A stretch of 56,147 nucleotides of DNA from Chrysomallon squamiferum. Its lineage: Eukaryota; Mollusca; Gastropoda; Neomphalida; Peltospiridae. The position numbers were made by a program, and so were the translations under genes. A model generated the notes under the pieces. The model did no database searches and was not told the DNA's origin. It was given only the letters and a program-made list of their open reading frames with translations. Below are positions 1 through 11,029 of this stretch, in pieces. Location: positions 6,491,685 through 6,547,831 of the forward strand of contig CM022667.1 of NCBI GenBank assembly GCA_012295275.1, written 5' to 3'. The stretch's first letter is position 1; every line of letters starts with the position of its first letter.

Positions 1-648
1 AGTGTTTTCCCTCATAGTATTCATACACCTAGGTAAAAACATAATCATCATACTGGAGTATTTCATACCTTTCAATTAGACCAAACAAGCTTCCTTGAAT
101 TTGTCATCATCTGAACATTTTCCTCTTTCAGCATCAGTACCAAATTTGCTAGACCTTTTTTATTAGAAGCAATTTTTCAAAGTGTTATTCTTGCCTTTCT
201 GTACTATATTTATGGAATTCATTGAAAAACCCCAAATAATTAATTATTTGTTATGATTATCTTGTCACGATATAGGGTGAACAGACTGAGCTCCAGGATG
301 TAGTAGTTTTGTTATCTTTTTTCTTTTATCAGAACATCGTAATGGAGATTTGTATTCACAATAAATTACAAAAATAATGATACTGCATGTTGTCATTAGT
401 TCTTCTTACCTTTTAACAATTGCTGGCAATGAATGACAGATGTTTCATTTGCTAGAAATTGTCAAGAAATTACATTGAAAAGTTAGACAATGTGTAGAAT
501 GGCCAACTGTAGATGCTGACTGTAAAATATATATACATACTTACATCATCCTTTTGAGTTTGCCACAATAATAATTTATCAGTAAATCATTGTAACATAA
601 AATACATTAATACTGATCCACACATTTTGAACTAGATTGTCCTGTTGT

Positions 649-688
<40 letters not shown>

Positions 689-748
689 TAAAATGATCTG
701 AATGAAATCATTAATATTTAATATCAATATGAATATTTCTAGACTAAC
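1..748. other. 5' flank of gene 1, no gene seen
   Basis: AT-rich sequence upstream of the gene 1 start codon. I see no convincing exon on either strand. A TAA-type trinucleotide microsatellite sits at about 650-688. The promoter and any 5' untranslated exon of gene 1 should lie here, but no TATA box or other element stands out from the base composition. Confidence 0.5.
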
Positions 749-815
749 ATGGATTTCAAAACAATTCCTGAAGTTGCACTGCTCCTCTTTCTTCTTGCTT
801 TTAATGCAGTTAAAG
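749..815 (+). CDS. Gene 1 exon 1: signal peptide
   Basis: The exon begins at an ATG and encodes a short polar start followed by a leucine-rich core (VALLLFLLAF), a typical cleavable signal. It ends in phase 1 at AAAG|gtaagt. Its length, 67 nt, is identical to the first exon of gene 2 on the opposite strand (23083-23149), and the peptides align (..EVALLLF../..EVTLIIS..), supporting this start codon. Confidence 0.85.
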
Positions 816-3800
816 GTAAGTACTGAATATTTATTATATATAAAATGAAAAACAACAACAACAATACCCATAGATCTCAGTGTTTTATTATTTCTTTGGT
901 ATGTCTCTATGTGGATGATGTGGTTTTAAACTATGAGTAGTAGATAACAAGTACACAGTATGTAAACTAATATAAAAAATAATAGATATACCTGGTATTA
1001 CTGTTTAATAATAATTACAGGTGAGACTACTAGAACACGACAGTATGTACAAGTACACAGTATGTAAAATAACTCTAATATTAAAATAATAGATATACCT
1101 GATATTTAATAATAATTACAGGTGAGGCAACTACAACAAGTACACAGTCTGTAAAATAACTCTAATATTAAAATAATAGATATACCTGATATTTAATAAT
1201 AATTACAGGTGAGGCAACTACAACAAGTACACAGTCTGTAAAATAACTGTAATATTAAAATAATAGATATACCTGATATTTAATAATAATTACAGGTGAG
1301 ACTTCTACAACACTTGACTGTATGGGTGGTGGACAACAAGGACACAGTACACAGTTGGTGTGTAAAACAACTGGTTCAGTCACCAGGGGAATCATTTTCA
1401 TGTCACCAAAAGGAAGACAAGTTGTGTCGTGTAACTCAGACAACTCTAAGTGTAGAGGATCATCTGGTTACTCTGCTGTTGTTGACTCGCAAACACAGAT
1501 AACTCTAACTATTCAGTCTTTCAATGATATAGATGTGGGAACTTGGAAATGCCAGGATGGAGGAGATGGAAAGCCATCAAATTGTACCAAAACTAAATTA
1601 TGTGAGTCGTTCCGTCCACTGGTCATTATTTATGTAGTATTATATCTTCTATATGACTTTTGTATTGTCAACATTACATTCTAGAAATATTTGAAATCTT
1701 CAATTAAAGGGAATTGCTTTATTTTCAGTGAAACAGAATGGTCTTTTAATTTTTATTGTTTCATTTTTTTTATTTTTTTTATTTATTTATTTATTTATTC
1801 TTTTAAAGGAGTGTTTCCATACATATGTGAGTTGAGACTTGCTTTCTTTTCTTTGTTTTATTTTTTGTTTGTTTGTTGTGGGAGGAGTGTTGTTATGATT
1901 TTGTTCCCTCATGTTTCTAATTGTTTTAATTTATTATTATTTTGCTTTTATTGTAATAACTATCTGCAAAAAAAGTTATATTCAAATAGATTTTAGCTCT
2001 TTTCATTTTCCATATTGTTGGTTCATATTTGTTTTTGGTCCTTTTTTAATGTAATTCCTCAATTAAACAAAAAAGATGAAATTAGATATAAACATTATTT
2101 TGTATCATTGACTGTTTGGTTAAGGTAGCTGGTCTATTACACATTTGTTTTAATTTAGATGTTTTTTTTTGTAAAATCCATTAGTTGAAAAAGAGAAATA
2201 AGAAAACAATAAAACAAGATAAACATTATTTTATATCATGACTTTTTGAAAGTAAATATTCTTGTCTTATTTGGTTTAAGCAACAGTTTATATGTATTGA
2301 TATGTGGTTTGCTAATCAGAAATGAATACAAAATGAAAATGGTAAGAAAGGAAAAAATTGGTATGCACAAAAAAAAAAAAAAAAAAAAAAAAAAATGGAG
2401 AGAAAACACAGAGACACCTGTTTCTATTAAATCTATATATAATAATGTCAGAATTAAATACTTTTATTATTCATAATTGTAATTCACAATCCACTTATCA
2501 ACAGTTTCACTTTGGGTTTGATTCCTAAATAATTGTTCTGTAAAATGGAGGCCACTGAAAAGCAGTAGGCTGATTGCAATAATTGTCTCACTGTCTACAT
2601 GAGTTAATCAACAGAAAGAATGTGATTTGTTTTAAATGTTTCATGAAATTCAAAATAAAAACCTCACTCACATCCTAGAAGTGGAAACAGTGTTTATAAA
2701 ATTGCCTGAATAATATTTATTTTACAATAAATTTATAATTTGATGAAATGGATGAGAAAAAGAAAGGGAGAAATAAAAAGAAAATGGCTAAATTATTTGA
2801 AACATTTATCAGTTATAATTCTCTACAGATAGACATATAAATATATTTTAGGCTAGGTTAAAAACAAACCAGCTTACTGGAAATATTACCAACATTTGCA
2901 AGCCTTGTTAGTTAAAAGAGCAAATATAATATCTGGTTTTAATCCAGATTTCACTCTTTAATTTTTTTATTCATTCTTTTCATGACTCTTTTTATTTTTT
3001 ATTTTTTATTCTCTTTTCTTACTTTTTTTTTTTTTAATTATTAATTATTTTAAAAATAATACACCTTAAGTGTAATAGTTGTAATCAGTAATTGTAATTA
3101 ATGTATTGCTTAAACAAAACCATTAAATAATGATGATTATAATACAATTAAAGGCAAACCAATTCTAAACTATCACAGCTATGAATTGCAGTCAGAAAAT
3201 TAGTGTATTCATACCCAAAATCAGTACTGATCTGACATCATTATAGAATGTCTCTGTTATAAACTGTCAAATGAAAATCATCTTTTTTTCATTGCCTTTC
3301 ACATTCAGATGGTCCAGACAGTGTCAGACTGAGTCCATCATCACCTGGTACAGTTGTAGAAGGTGTTACACTGACAGTTACCTGTACTTCTGTCTGTAAT
3401 CCTACATGTTCCTATACCTGGTCACTCAACAATAAAATACTTTCTACAACTTCTCAGTTAACTCTGACACACATCAGTAGATATCAGACAGGTGAAATAT
3501 ATAAATGTACAGCAAACAACCCGACTACATCAGTGGAAAAATCTGAACAATTTCAACTCTCAGTCTACTGTAAGTATAGTTTAATAATGTTAATTCATAG
3601 AACACAATCATCTTTTAGAAGAGGATTTAACCAGATCTGAGAAATATGACTTCAGTCCTACATATTTAGAAGAAATGTTTATCAGAATTGTGAATTGATG
3701 TGTTTGAAACAAATATTTGAGCTAAGCAGTTTTGTTAATTTCACAAATGTATCTATTTATCTATGTCAGAGATCAGAAAAATTTGTCTTTTAATGTGTTT

Positions 3801-5474
3801 GTGTGTATATCTATTTACTAAAGATAATAAATAAGTATTTTATAAGATATAGTATTCATCTATGTATGTATATGTGTAAATGTTTTTCATAGAAATCCAC
3901 AAACCTCCATATAATAATACTTTATTTGTACTTTAGATGGACCAGACAGTGTAAAAGTGAACGTGAGTTCTGCACTGACAGCACAGGAAGGTGATGATGT
4001 GGCTGTGTTGTGTGAAGCAGATTGTCATACATCTTGTTCTTTCACGTGGAAGTTTAAAACTCACACAAAGTCTACAAGTGCTGTGTTGACTTTAAATGAT
4101 GTAGACAAGTCACAGGCTGGTGTCTACACGTGTACAGCTGTCAACACAAACTCAAAGGAATCAAATTACACAACAGTTACACTGGATGTCCTGTGTGAGT
4201 TTAGTTTTATTAATTAATAATTTAATATCATTAATACTGAATCTATTAGGATGAGAAAAAGTCTAACCATACTGTTATAATCATGCCAGTGTAAAAGAAA
4301 AATAACATTAATATTGTGCACGTGTTTCTGTGTGTTTGTGTTTGTCTGTGTGTGTGTGTGTGTCTGTGTCTGTGTTAAATTCTTTTCATTTTTCAAGGCA
4401 GTCTTTTATGTTTATTTGGTGCTATGAAAAATGTATTCAAGTAATTTTACTATGGTAGCTGGAACAGAAGACAGAATAATTATTTTGTTTGGTTGATTTT
4501 TTTTTGTTTGTTTGTTTGTTAAGAAAAACCCAGAAACAAACAAACAAACAAAAACAAAAACAACAACTTATAAATATAAAAATGTATCAAAAGGTTTCTT
4601 TTTTCCTAAACTCACAATGTGTCTTTCAGTTAACATCTATGACAGTTATGTATTTAGTTAAAATTGATTGAATTTATCATTCCAAACATTACATTAGAAG
4701 TTAGATATTCTATCAATCCTCATAAATGTGTCTCTTTGTGGATGATGTGGTTTTAAACTTAATATTTTATTATTACTTAGTCATTAGATTGTACCTAATC
4801 ATCATTAATTTAAATAATAATAATAATAATAATAATAAATGTAATAATAAATTTAAAAGTTTACTTATTTATTTATTTATTTATTTAATCCACCTGTCTG
4901 CAATATATTTTTCTATGAATTTAACTTGTATTACAGATCAGACTTCAATAACCTCTTTGACACTGAACTCAGTCTACAAAGATAACAGTTGATGAACTGA
5001 GTCCTGTGTCTCTGAGGTGTGAAGTTGACAGTAACCCAGCATCTCACATCAAACTGTTAAACAACTCACACATTCTACGTGAAGTGAAAAACTCCAAGTC
5101 AGTGGAGTACAGCTGGAATGAAGCTGGATGTCTGGATACAGGATTTTACACTTGTGAAGCAGGAAACAACATCAAGTCTGATGTCAGTCAAAGTGTGCAG
5201 CTTAATATTACATGTATGTAATGTTGTAATATAATTTGTACTATTTTAATAATATTGAAAGATATCACTTAAAATATGGGTCATTCTATGTCACATCAAG
5301 TTTTACCCCATTGAAATCTCAGGTGAAATGATACATTATTTCTTGCATTGGATCATTAGTTTTGGAAATGTCATACACTAAAGTCTGGATTTATTCATTA
5401 AGAATGGGTTACAGCTCACTTCTTTCTCAGTATCCGATGGATAAAATTGAATAAAAATGGCATCTTCAAAATGT

Positions 5475-5506
<32 letters not shown>

Positions 5507-8500
5507 TAAAAGTTGATAGTCTTTTGTAATTCACCTTAATTTTGAATTTGCAGTCATTTGCAGTCATTCAAAAGAAATCCAAAATGAAAAAGTGTTATTC
5601 ATTTATTTATTTATTTTGATTTTTTAATTCGAAAGCAAAATAAATTATAAGTTGTTTGCTTTATGAATTTTGATTTTCTTATAATTCATAAAGAAATAAT
5701 AAGAAAGTAGCCTCCACATTTTATTTTTGTAATTTAAATCAGCTCCAGTGTGATTAATAAAAAATTTAAATGAAAATACTTTGTTATTTTGAAATCATCT
5801 TTATTGTTATTTTAATTTATTTTTTTATCAAAAATCAATGAGTATGTAAAAAAAATGTGTCATTGTTATTTCTTGCTATTTTATATTGTGTTAACTTTCT
5901 GTTATAATAGAGTTAAATTTGTATAAGTAAATAGTTGTTTTAATATGGTCCTTATTGATAACAGTAATCACTAGTTTGACTTTCTCAGGTTCACCAAGAC
6001 TGGATCATCGAGTTACATTTCAAGATAAATTTGCTTCTGTAGAAGGTGGAAATGTAACTCTACACATTTCTGTGATTGCCAATCCAGTTCCAACATTTAC
6101 CTGGTATAAACTCACAGATGTAAACAATAAAAGTCTTGGATCTACACAACCTGTACTCACTACAAATGTGTCTACTGTAGGTGAATATAAACTGACAAAT
6201 GTCAAACAAGAAGATTTTGGAATATATCAGGTTGTTGTGTCAAACGTGGAAAAAAGACCAGATCTTGTTGTAAAACTAAGTGTTACTGCAGAAGGTAAAA
6301 ACATCAAACTGGTACTTTATGATTATTATTATTATTAGTAGTAGTAGTAATAGTAGTAGTAGTAGTATTTTAAAACAAAAATTAATTCCTATTGATCAAG
6401 CTCAATATTAATAGACAGAGGAATAATATTTATTATTTTATATGTATTATTTTGTTTATATGTACTAAATAAATATTTTTATTATGTAGTTTTCAGAAGT
6501 AACTACTAAACAGCTGCATGTTTTCATGGATAAACAGTTTCTTACAAACATTACTTTTCAGCTTCAAGCTTAATTTTACTCGTTGCTGTTACACTTTTTA
6601 ATGTTTAGTTATCTGCCTTGAGTGAAAAAATCTAAGTTAAACCTTTTTTAATTTAATTGTTTTATAAAATAATTTTTTATATTTTTAAATTATCTTATTT
6701 TATTATCTTTTTTTGTTTGTTTTTGTTGTCAGCTAGTCAGTAACTTTCAGCTGCCTGCTGAAAATATTTATTTTGTTCCTTAGCATTTGCATCTCTTTTT
6801 CAAACCCTTGACAACATTTCCTCATCCTCTTTGCCACAAGATGGGAAGTTTTTAGAAAACATTTATCAAAGCAAAATTATAAATGTAGTTAACATATTTA
6901 TAAGCAGATCACTGCTGACACTATTTAACAATTTTGTTACATTCTAAACTCAAAGGTCCTCCAACTGTTCCCTCTGACGTGAGAACTTGGATCACAGGTC
7001 CACATTCAGTGTCAGTGTCTTGGACAGAAGAATTTAATGGAGGATCACAACAAACATTTCTTGTACAGTATCGAGCAGACACAACATCTGAGTGGACAAA
7101 TCTCACTGAACAGTTTGGTGAAAAAGGTCTTCACACAAATCACACAGCAGAGATTTCTAGTTTACAACCAAACACCAGATATCTGATTCGAGTTTTAGCT
7201 TTTAACAAAGTTGGTTTCAAAAATTTTACTAAGGAAGAGGAAATCTTGACAGAGGGTAAATTACCATCATTGCTCTTTATTTCACAGGCATAAAATTTTA
7301 AAATAGTTGTAGTATTAATAAAAAATAAAAATATAATATTAATTGTAAATGCACGTTCATATGCAAAGATAGAATGTACATTTTTGCATGTCTGCAGTTT
7401 GCATCTTGACAATGTAGCTATTCTTATGAAAATGCTATTATCAGCTTTCAGCAGTTTTTACTGTAATTAATTCTAGCTTTTGTTTAACTAATTTATTAAA
7501 CATTCAGAGAAACATTTCATTAAGAAAATTTACATTTCTGTTATTTGTAAATTTGTTAGCAGTAAAAGATCCTGAAAGTTCTAAGATTGTGGCAGTTGCA
7601 GCTGGTGTTGCCACTGGTGGTGTTGTTATTGTTGCAGTGGTTGTTGTTCTGCTTGTGTTGTTCCTCAGACGAAGAAAGCAAAACAAAACACCATCTGACA
7701 AAGCTGTTACAGGTAATTTACTTTTAATGTTACAGTTTTCACTTTTGCTTATTAATCACATTACTGATCTGTAATGCTTTCACATTAACAGGAAAATCGG
7801 TGTGGAGACATTTATATCAGTTTTGCCAGAAAGGCATAAAATGTCTTGAATGATGGGTAAAATTTCTCCAAGAGTAATTGAATTTTACTCAGTCTTTTAT
7901 TTACTTAATTAAGACAAAAAAATAAAAATAAAAACCAAGTTCTGTAAAAATTGCATTTGATAAATAATTATTCCAAGGAATTTCTATTAGAATGAAAAAA
8001 TTAGTTATTTTCATGTTTTTTACTTTTTTTATAGCTTTTCACTCAAACCAGAACAACTCAAATGTGTTGTATTCAGTAGTAAACAAAATTAGAAGAGCTG
8101 GAACCAGCAATTCACAAAATCAGCAAAATAATGAAAATACAGGTAATTTTTACTTAATATACAAGTGTTAATTGTTTAATGATTTTTTTTTTTTTAAATT
8201 TAAAATTTATTTATTTATTTATTTATTAGTATTATTATTATTATTTTATTTATTTATTTATTTTTTTGCTGTTCTTATGACTACTGACTGTTTATGGTAT
8301 TATTGAAAGAGAACAGTAACAATTACTAATCTTTCTTGAATAAATGTTGAGAATTATATATTAAAACACCATTTGTGTTTTTTTTTGTTTTTGTTTGATA
8401 TTTATTTATTTTGAGTATTTTCCTCTTTTTTATGTGTGTTTGTGTGTGTGTGTTTGTGTTTTGTGTTTGTGTTTTGGAGGGTCTTTTGTTATTTTCAATA

Positions 8501-8824
8501 AAAGGAAATTTAAGAGTATGAATATGTGAAATAACTGAAATGTGCTGATTTGTGTTTGAGTTTCCTTTGGAAGTGAAGCTGGTGCTGAGTATGCCCTGGT
8601 GAACAAAGACAAGAAACACATAAAACCGATAACAAACATATGGAAACAATAGCAAATTTATATCTTAATCAAATTTAGCCACAAAAAGATATATCATTTA
8701 GGAATGTGAGCATATTTAATGTCACAATGATTTTAGTAAGCTCTGTATTTAATTTTTAATCCTCATCTATTTATTATTTACTGCTAACTGAATATAACAT
8801 TTATTTTTTTTAAAACTATTTTAA

Positions 8825-8859
<35 letters not shown>

Positions 8860-9264
8860 TTTTTATTATTATTTATTATTATTATTTTATTATTATTTTA
8901 TAGTAATGTTTAGGATATTTGCTAAGAATACTACAAGTTTATAATCTTGTCAGGATACAGCATATCACAGTATTATGTTAAAATGCTCTTTTAAATAGCT
9001 ATATGTTTTCACAGTTGCTAAGTTTAAGTGATAAAGTTAGAATAATTATATTTTATATATGCAAATCATCTACTAACTAAATGTATATGAAAATAAACAA
9101 AATTGATTTTATGTTTTTGTTTTACATGGTGACATAAAGGAATATCAACTTGCAAATTCTTTGTTTAATGACAATTTCAAAGCAGTTTGGTATTTTAATA
9201 ACAGATCTAATCTTATGCATTAGTATATGAACTATTGTGTAATAACTGAAATAATGTTAGAAAT

Positions 9265-9327
<63 letters not shown>

Positions 9328-10356
9328 GGTGTATCATGTTCTAGTGAATCTAGTGAATTAATCAAATGTTTTACATTGACATACATTAAATTAAAATCAT
9401 CAACAGTTTACTTTATTAAATTGTGCATTGATTGCATTTTTATTGTATTCACTAAACAGTTGCTTGTTAGATATTCATTCATGTACAAATATTAATGTTT
9501 TAAATCACATATATGTACATGTTTATTTACAGCTGGTCCTTCTTCCTCGGCTGATCTCTATGCAGTTGTGGACAAAACAAAGAAACCTGCAGCAGTTAAA
9601 AAACAAAAAGTGAAACCAAAAGAGAGGAAAACAACAAATGGTATAATTTAAATACATATGATGAAAACAAAGCTAACATTTCTCAAACATAATATGATAC
9701 TAAAAAAGTACCATTTACATATTAATTAATAATAGTTCTTCCTAATAATTTTGTATTGGTTTCATTATCTTTAGAATTTGTATTATTGTATTGATTACTT
9801 TCTGAAATTGTATTCCAGTAATGTGATATTTTCCAATAAAACTAGAAAAATTATGATCAATGGAGAAAAAAAAAAAAGAAGAAATGAAAAAACTAATATA
9901 TGGGTTTTTTTTTTTCATAACACGTAGATGGAAAGCACATCTATGGAAATGACAATATCACCTTTGTTGAGGACAAGAAACCAAAGAAGCCACGAAAAGA
10001 AAAAACTGAGGTACGTAAAATATATCTCCTTTATTCTTAATTTAATTTAATTACATATTTCTTAGTTACAGTTATATCAGAATCTCCACCAAATTGTATT
10101 TAAAAAAAAAAAAAATTAAAAATAAAATAAAAGAAATAAAATAAATTAAATAAAATGATTTTCATTGTTTTTACAGCCAGCAACAGCTAAAAGAAGAAAT
10201 GAATGTCAGCTGGTTTACACTGAAATTGAGTTTACAAATGAGAAAATGTCACAGCCCATGAACAAAAAAGAAGAACCAACAGTGTACATTCAGATTGACT
10301 TCTCAAAGAAAGCCCCACAGTTGTCTGATGATGATAATCAACAGAACACAAAATAA
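749..10356 (+). CDS. Gene 1: Ig/FN3 transmembrane receptor with ITIM/ITSM-like tail
   Basis: Twelve coding exons: 749-815, 1296-1601, 3309-3569, 3937-4194, 4937-5213, 5989-6294, 6956-7255, 7560-7712, 8035-8142, 9533-9640, 9928-10010, 10177-10356. All have GT/AG borders. All junctions are phase 1 except the last, which is phase 0. The product is about 801 residues if the exon 5 frame break is ignored: signal peptide (1-22), six-cysteine V-like domain (about 23-124), four Ig-type domains (125-491), FN3 (492-591), a valine-rich transmembrane helix (about 600-627), an RRRK stop-transfer and a long basic tail. The tail carries VLYSVV, DLYAVV, IYGND, LVYTEI and TVYIQI. LVYTEI and VLYSVV fit the ITIM consensus and TVYIQI fits the ITSM consensus, which in vertebrates recruit SH2 phosphatases or SAP-like adaptors. 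A plasma-membrane adhesion or immune-type receptor with inhibitory signalling is inferred. Exon 5 has a frameshift, so this copy may be non-functional or misassembled there. Confidence 0.85.
948..1312 (+). repeat. Tandem repeat of the V-exon acceptor and exon 5' end
   Basis: A unit made of intron sequence ending in ttaataataattacag plus the first bases of the V exon (GTGAGAC/GTGAGGC...) is reiterated. Junctions of the form acag|gtgag occur after positions 1020, 1121, 1208 and 1295, so the spacing is 101, 87 and 87 bp. Only the last copy opens into the full V exon. In the others the frame runs into a TAA shortly after the acceptor. Gene 2 carries the same arrangement on the opposite strand near 21917. 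Confidence 0.85.
1296..1601 (+). CDS. Gene 1 exon 2: type-1 V-like Ig domain
   Basis: This 306-nt phase 1-1 exon encodes a V-set-like domain. Key features are Cys in LVCK (B strand), a GYSAV segment, TLTIQSFN (E strand), and DVGTWKC, the D-x-G-x-W-x-C form of the F-strand motif. Six cysteines suggest two disulfides beyond the canonical one. The exon is highly similar to 21505-21810 (-) in gene 2 and to the broken copy at 45713-46011 (-). Confidence 0.85.
1602..3308 (+). other. Gene 1 intron 2, no further exon seen
   Basis: AT-rich intron. It holds a poly-A run near 2371-2394 and several T-rich tracts. Short open frames here consist of low-complexity sequence and are not coding-like. Confidence 0.6.
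3309..3569 (+). CDS. Gene 1 exon 3: C2-type Ig domain with CxxxCxxxC motif
   Basis: A 261-nt phase 1-1 exon. It opens with GPDSVRLSPS and contains VTCTSVCNPTCSYTW, so the B-strand Cys is followed by two extra cysteines at four-residue spacing and then the core Trp. The F-strand reads GEIYKCTANN. It is paired with exon 4, which has the same architecture, pointing to tandem exon duplication. Confidence 0.85.
3937..4194 (+). CDS. Gene 1 exon 4: C2-type Ig domain, paralogue of exon 3
   Basis: A 258-nt phase 1-1 exon opening with DGPDSVKVNVSS. It contains VLCEADCHTSCSFTW, the same C-x3-C-x3-C-x3-T-W pattern as exon 3, and ends with AGVYTCTAVN at the F strand. Likely an extracellular ligand-binding or spacer Ig domain. 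Confidence 0.85.
4937..5213 (+). CDS. Gene 1 exon 5: Ig domain exon carrying a frameshift
   Basis: Acceptor ttacag and donor cat|gtatgt bound a 277-nt exon, one base more than a multiple of three. Entering in the phase left by exon 4, the frame meets TGA TGA at 4991-4996. The conserved part (SLRCEVDSNP ... TGFYTCEAGN ... VQLNIT) lies in a second frame that is closed upstream by a TGA near 4963 and leaves the exon in the expected phase 1. The break therefore lies between about 4963 and 4996. It could be a real null allele or a consensus error. Confidence 0.75.
5989..6294 (+). CDS. Gene 1 exon 6: Ig-like domain lacking canonical cysteines
   Basis: A 306-nt phase 1-1 exon. The domain keeps the core Trp (PTFTWYK) and the D-x-G-x-Y turn (QEDFGIYQVVVSN), but the B-strand (NVTLHIS) and F-strand cysteines are replaced. 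An Ig fold without the intersheet disulfide, placed directly before an FN3 domain, is the likely reading. Confidence 0.8.
6956..7255 (+). CDS. Gene 1 exon 7: fibronectin type III domain
   Basis: A 300-nt phase 1-1 exon encoding one FN3 domain. Signs are PPTVPSDV at the start, SVSVSWTEEFNGG with the B-strand Trp, FLVQYR on the C strand, LQPNTRYLIRVLAFNKVG (the L-x-P-x-T-x-Y signature and the F-strand AxNxxG) and a closing TEG. It is membrane-proximal. Confidence 0.9.
7560..7712 (+). CDS. Gene 1 exon 8: transmembrane segment
   Basis: A 153-nt phase 1-1 exon. It encodes a short juxtamembrane stretch, a valine/glycine-rich helix of about 27 residues and an RRRKQNK stop-transfer, fixing a type I topology with the following exons in the cytosol. 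The acceptor is ttagcag, a NAGNAG-type site; use of the second AG would start at 7563 and drop one residue without changing frame. Confidence 0.85.
8035..10356 (+). CDS. Gene 1 exons 9-12: cytoplasmic tail with tyrosine motifs
   Basis: Coding exons are 8035-8142, 9533-9640, 9928-10010 and 10177-10356 (stop TAA). Motifs are VLYSVV at 8064-8081 (ITIM consensus), LYAVV with its Tyr codon at 9559, IYGND (a YxN form) in 9928-10010, LVYTEI at 10210-10227 (ITIM) and TVYIQI at 10279-10296 (ITSM, TxYxxI). The last two tyrosines are 23 residues apart. The rest is Lys-rich and low in hydrophobicity, as expected for a disordered signalling tail. Confidence 0.85.
9268..9322. repeat. (GA)n microsatellite
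   Basis: Uninterrupted GA dinucleotide tract inside gene 1 intron 9. Confidence 0.95.
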
Positions 10357-10989
10357 AACATACTGATTATGTAAAATATGCATTCATAAAAATTACAAAG
10401 GTATTTTAAAAATATCTAAATAATGTTATTCCTTTTAGACAAAAGTTGAAAACTTTATATATTTAAGAAATATAAAGTAAAAGACATAGACAAAAAATAA
10501 AATTATTCATTCTATACTGATGTGAATATAACACAAAGGATGAAAATAAGAAATTTCTGAAAAAATGCTGCTGAGAATTATTAATTCAGTTCCAGAGATT
10601 TAACAATTAAAACTGTCGAAATTTCTACATGTAACAATCCTGATAGTATTTGTAAAAAAAAAAAACAGTTAAAAGATTTAAAAACTTTTGTGTAAAACAA
10701 AAATTAAGAACTGACAGAAAACTACTGAAAAGAGTTCAAAATGGACAAATAATTTGAACTTTGGAAAATCTGTTTATACAAGTTTTCTTGTCTTTTGAAA
10801 ACACCTATAAAATTTTATTTAGTGTCTGGAAAATAATATAAAGACCACACAGATACTTTAGGCAAAAGTATCTCATACTGACTTGTTTTTATTTCTCTCT
10901 TCATTTTTTTTTCTTGTCTTTTTTTTTTTTTTTTTTTTTTTTTTCTAGATGATTATTTTAGATTTTTTTATTATTAATGTTATTAATTA

Positions 10990-11029
<40 letters not shown>

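Noticed and set aside
1691-1996. A 101-codon + strand frame in gene 1 intron 2
   Set aside because: Phe/Ile-rich low-complexity translation of T-rich sequence with no domain or splice support.
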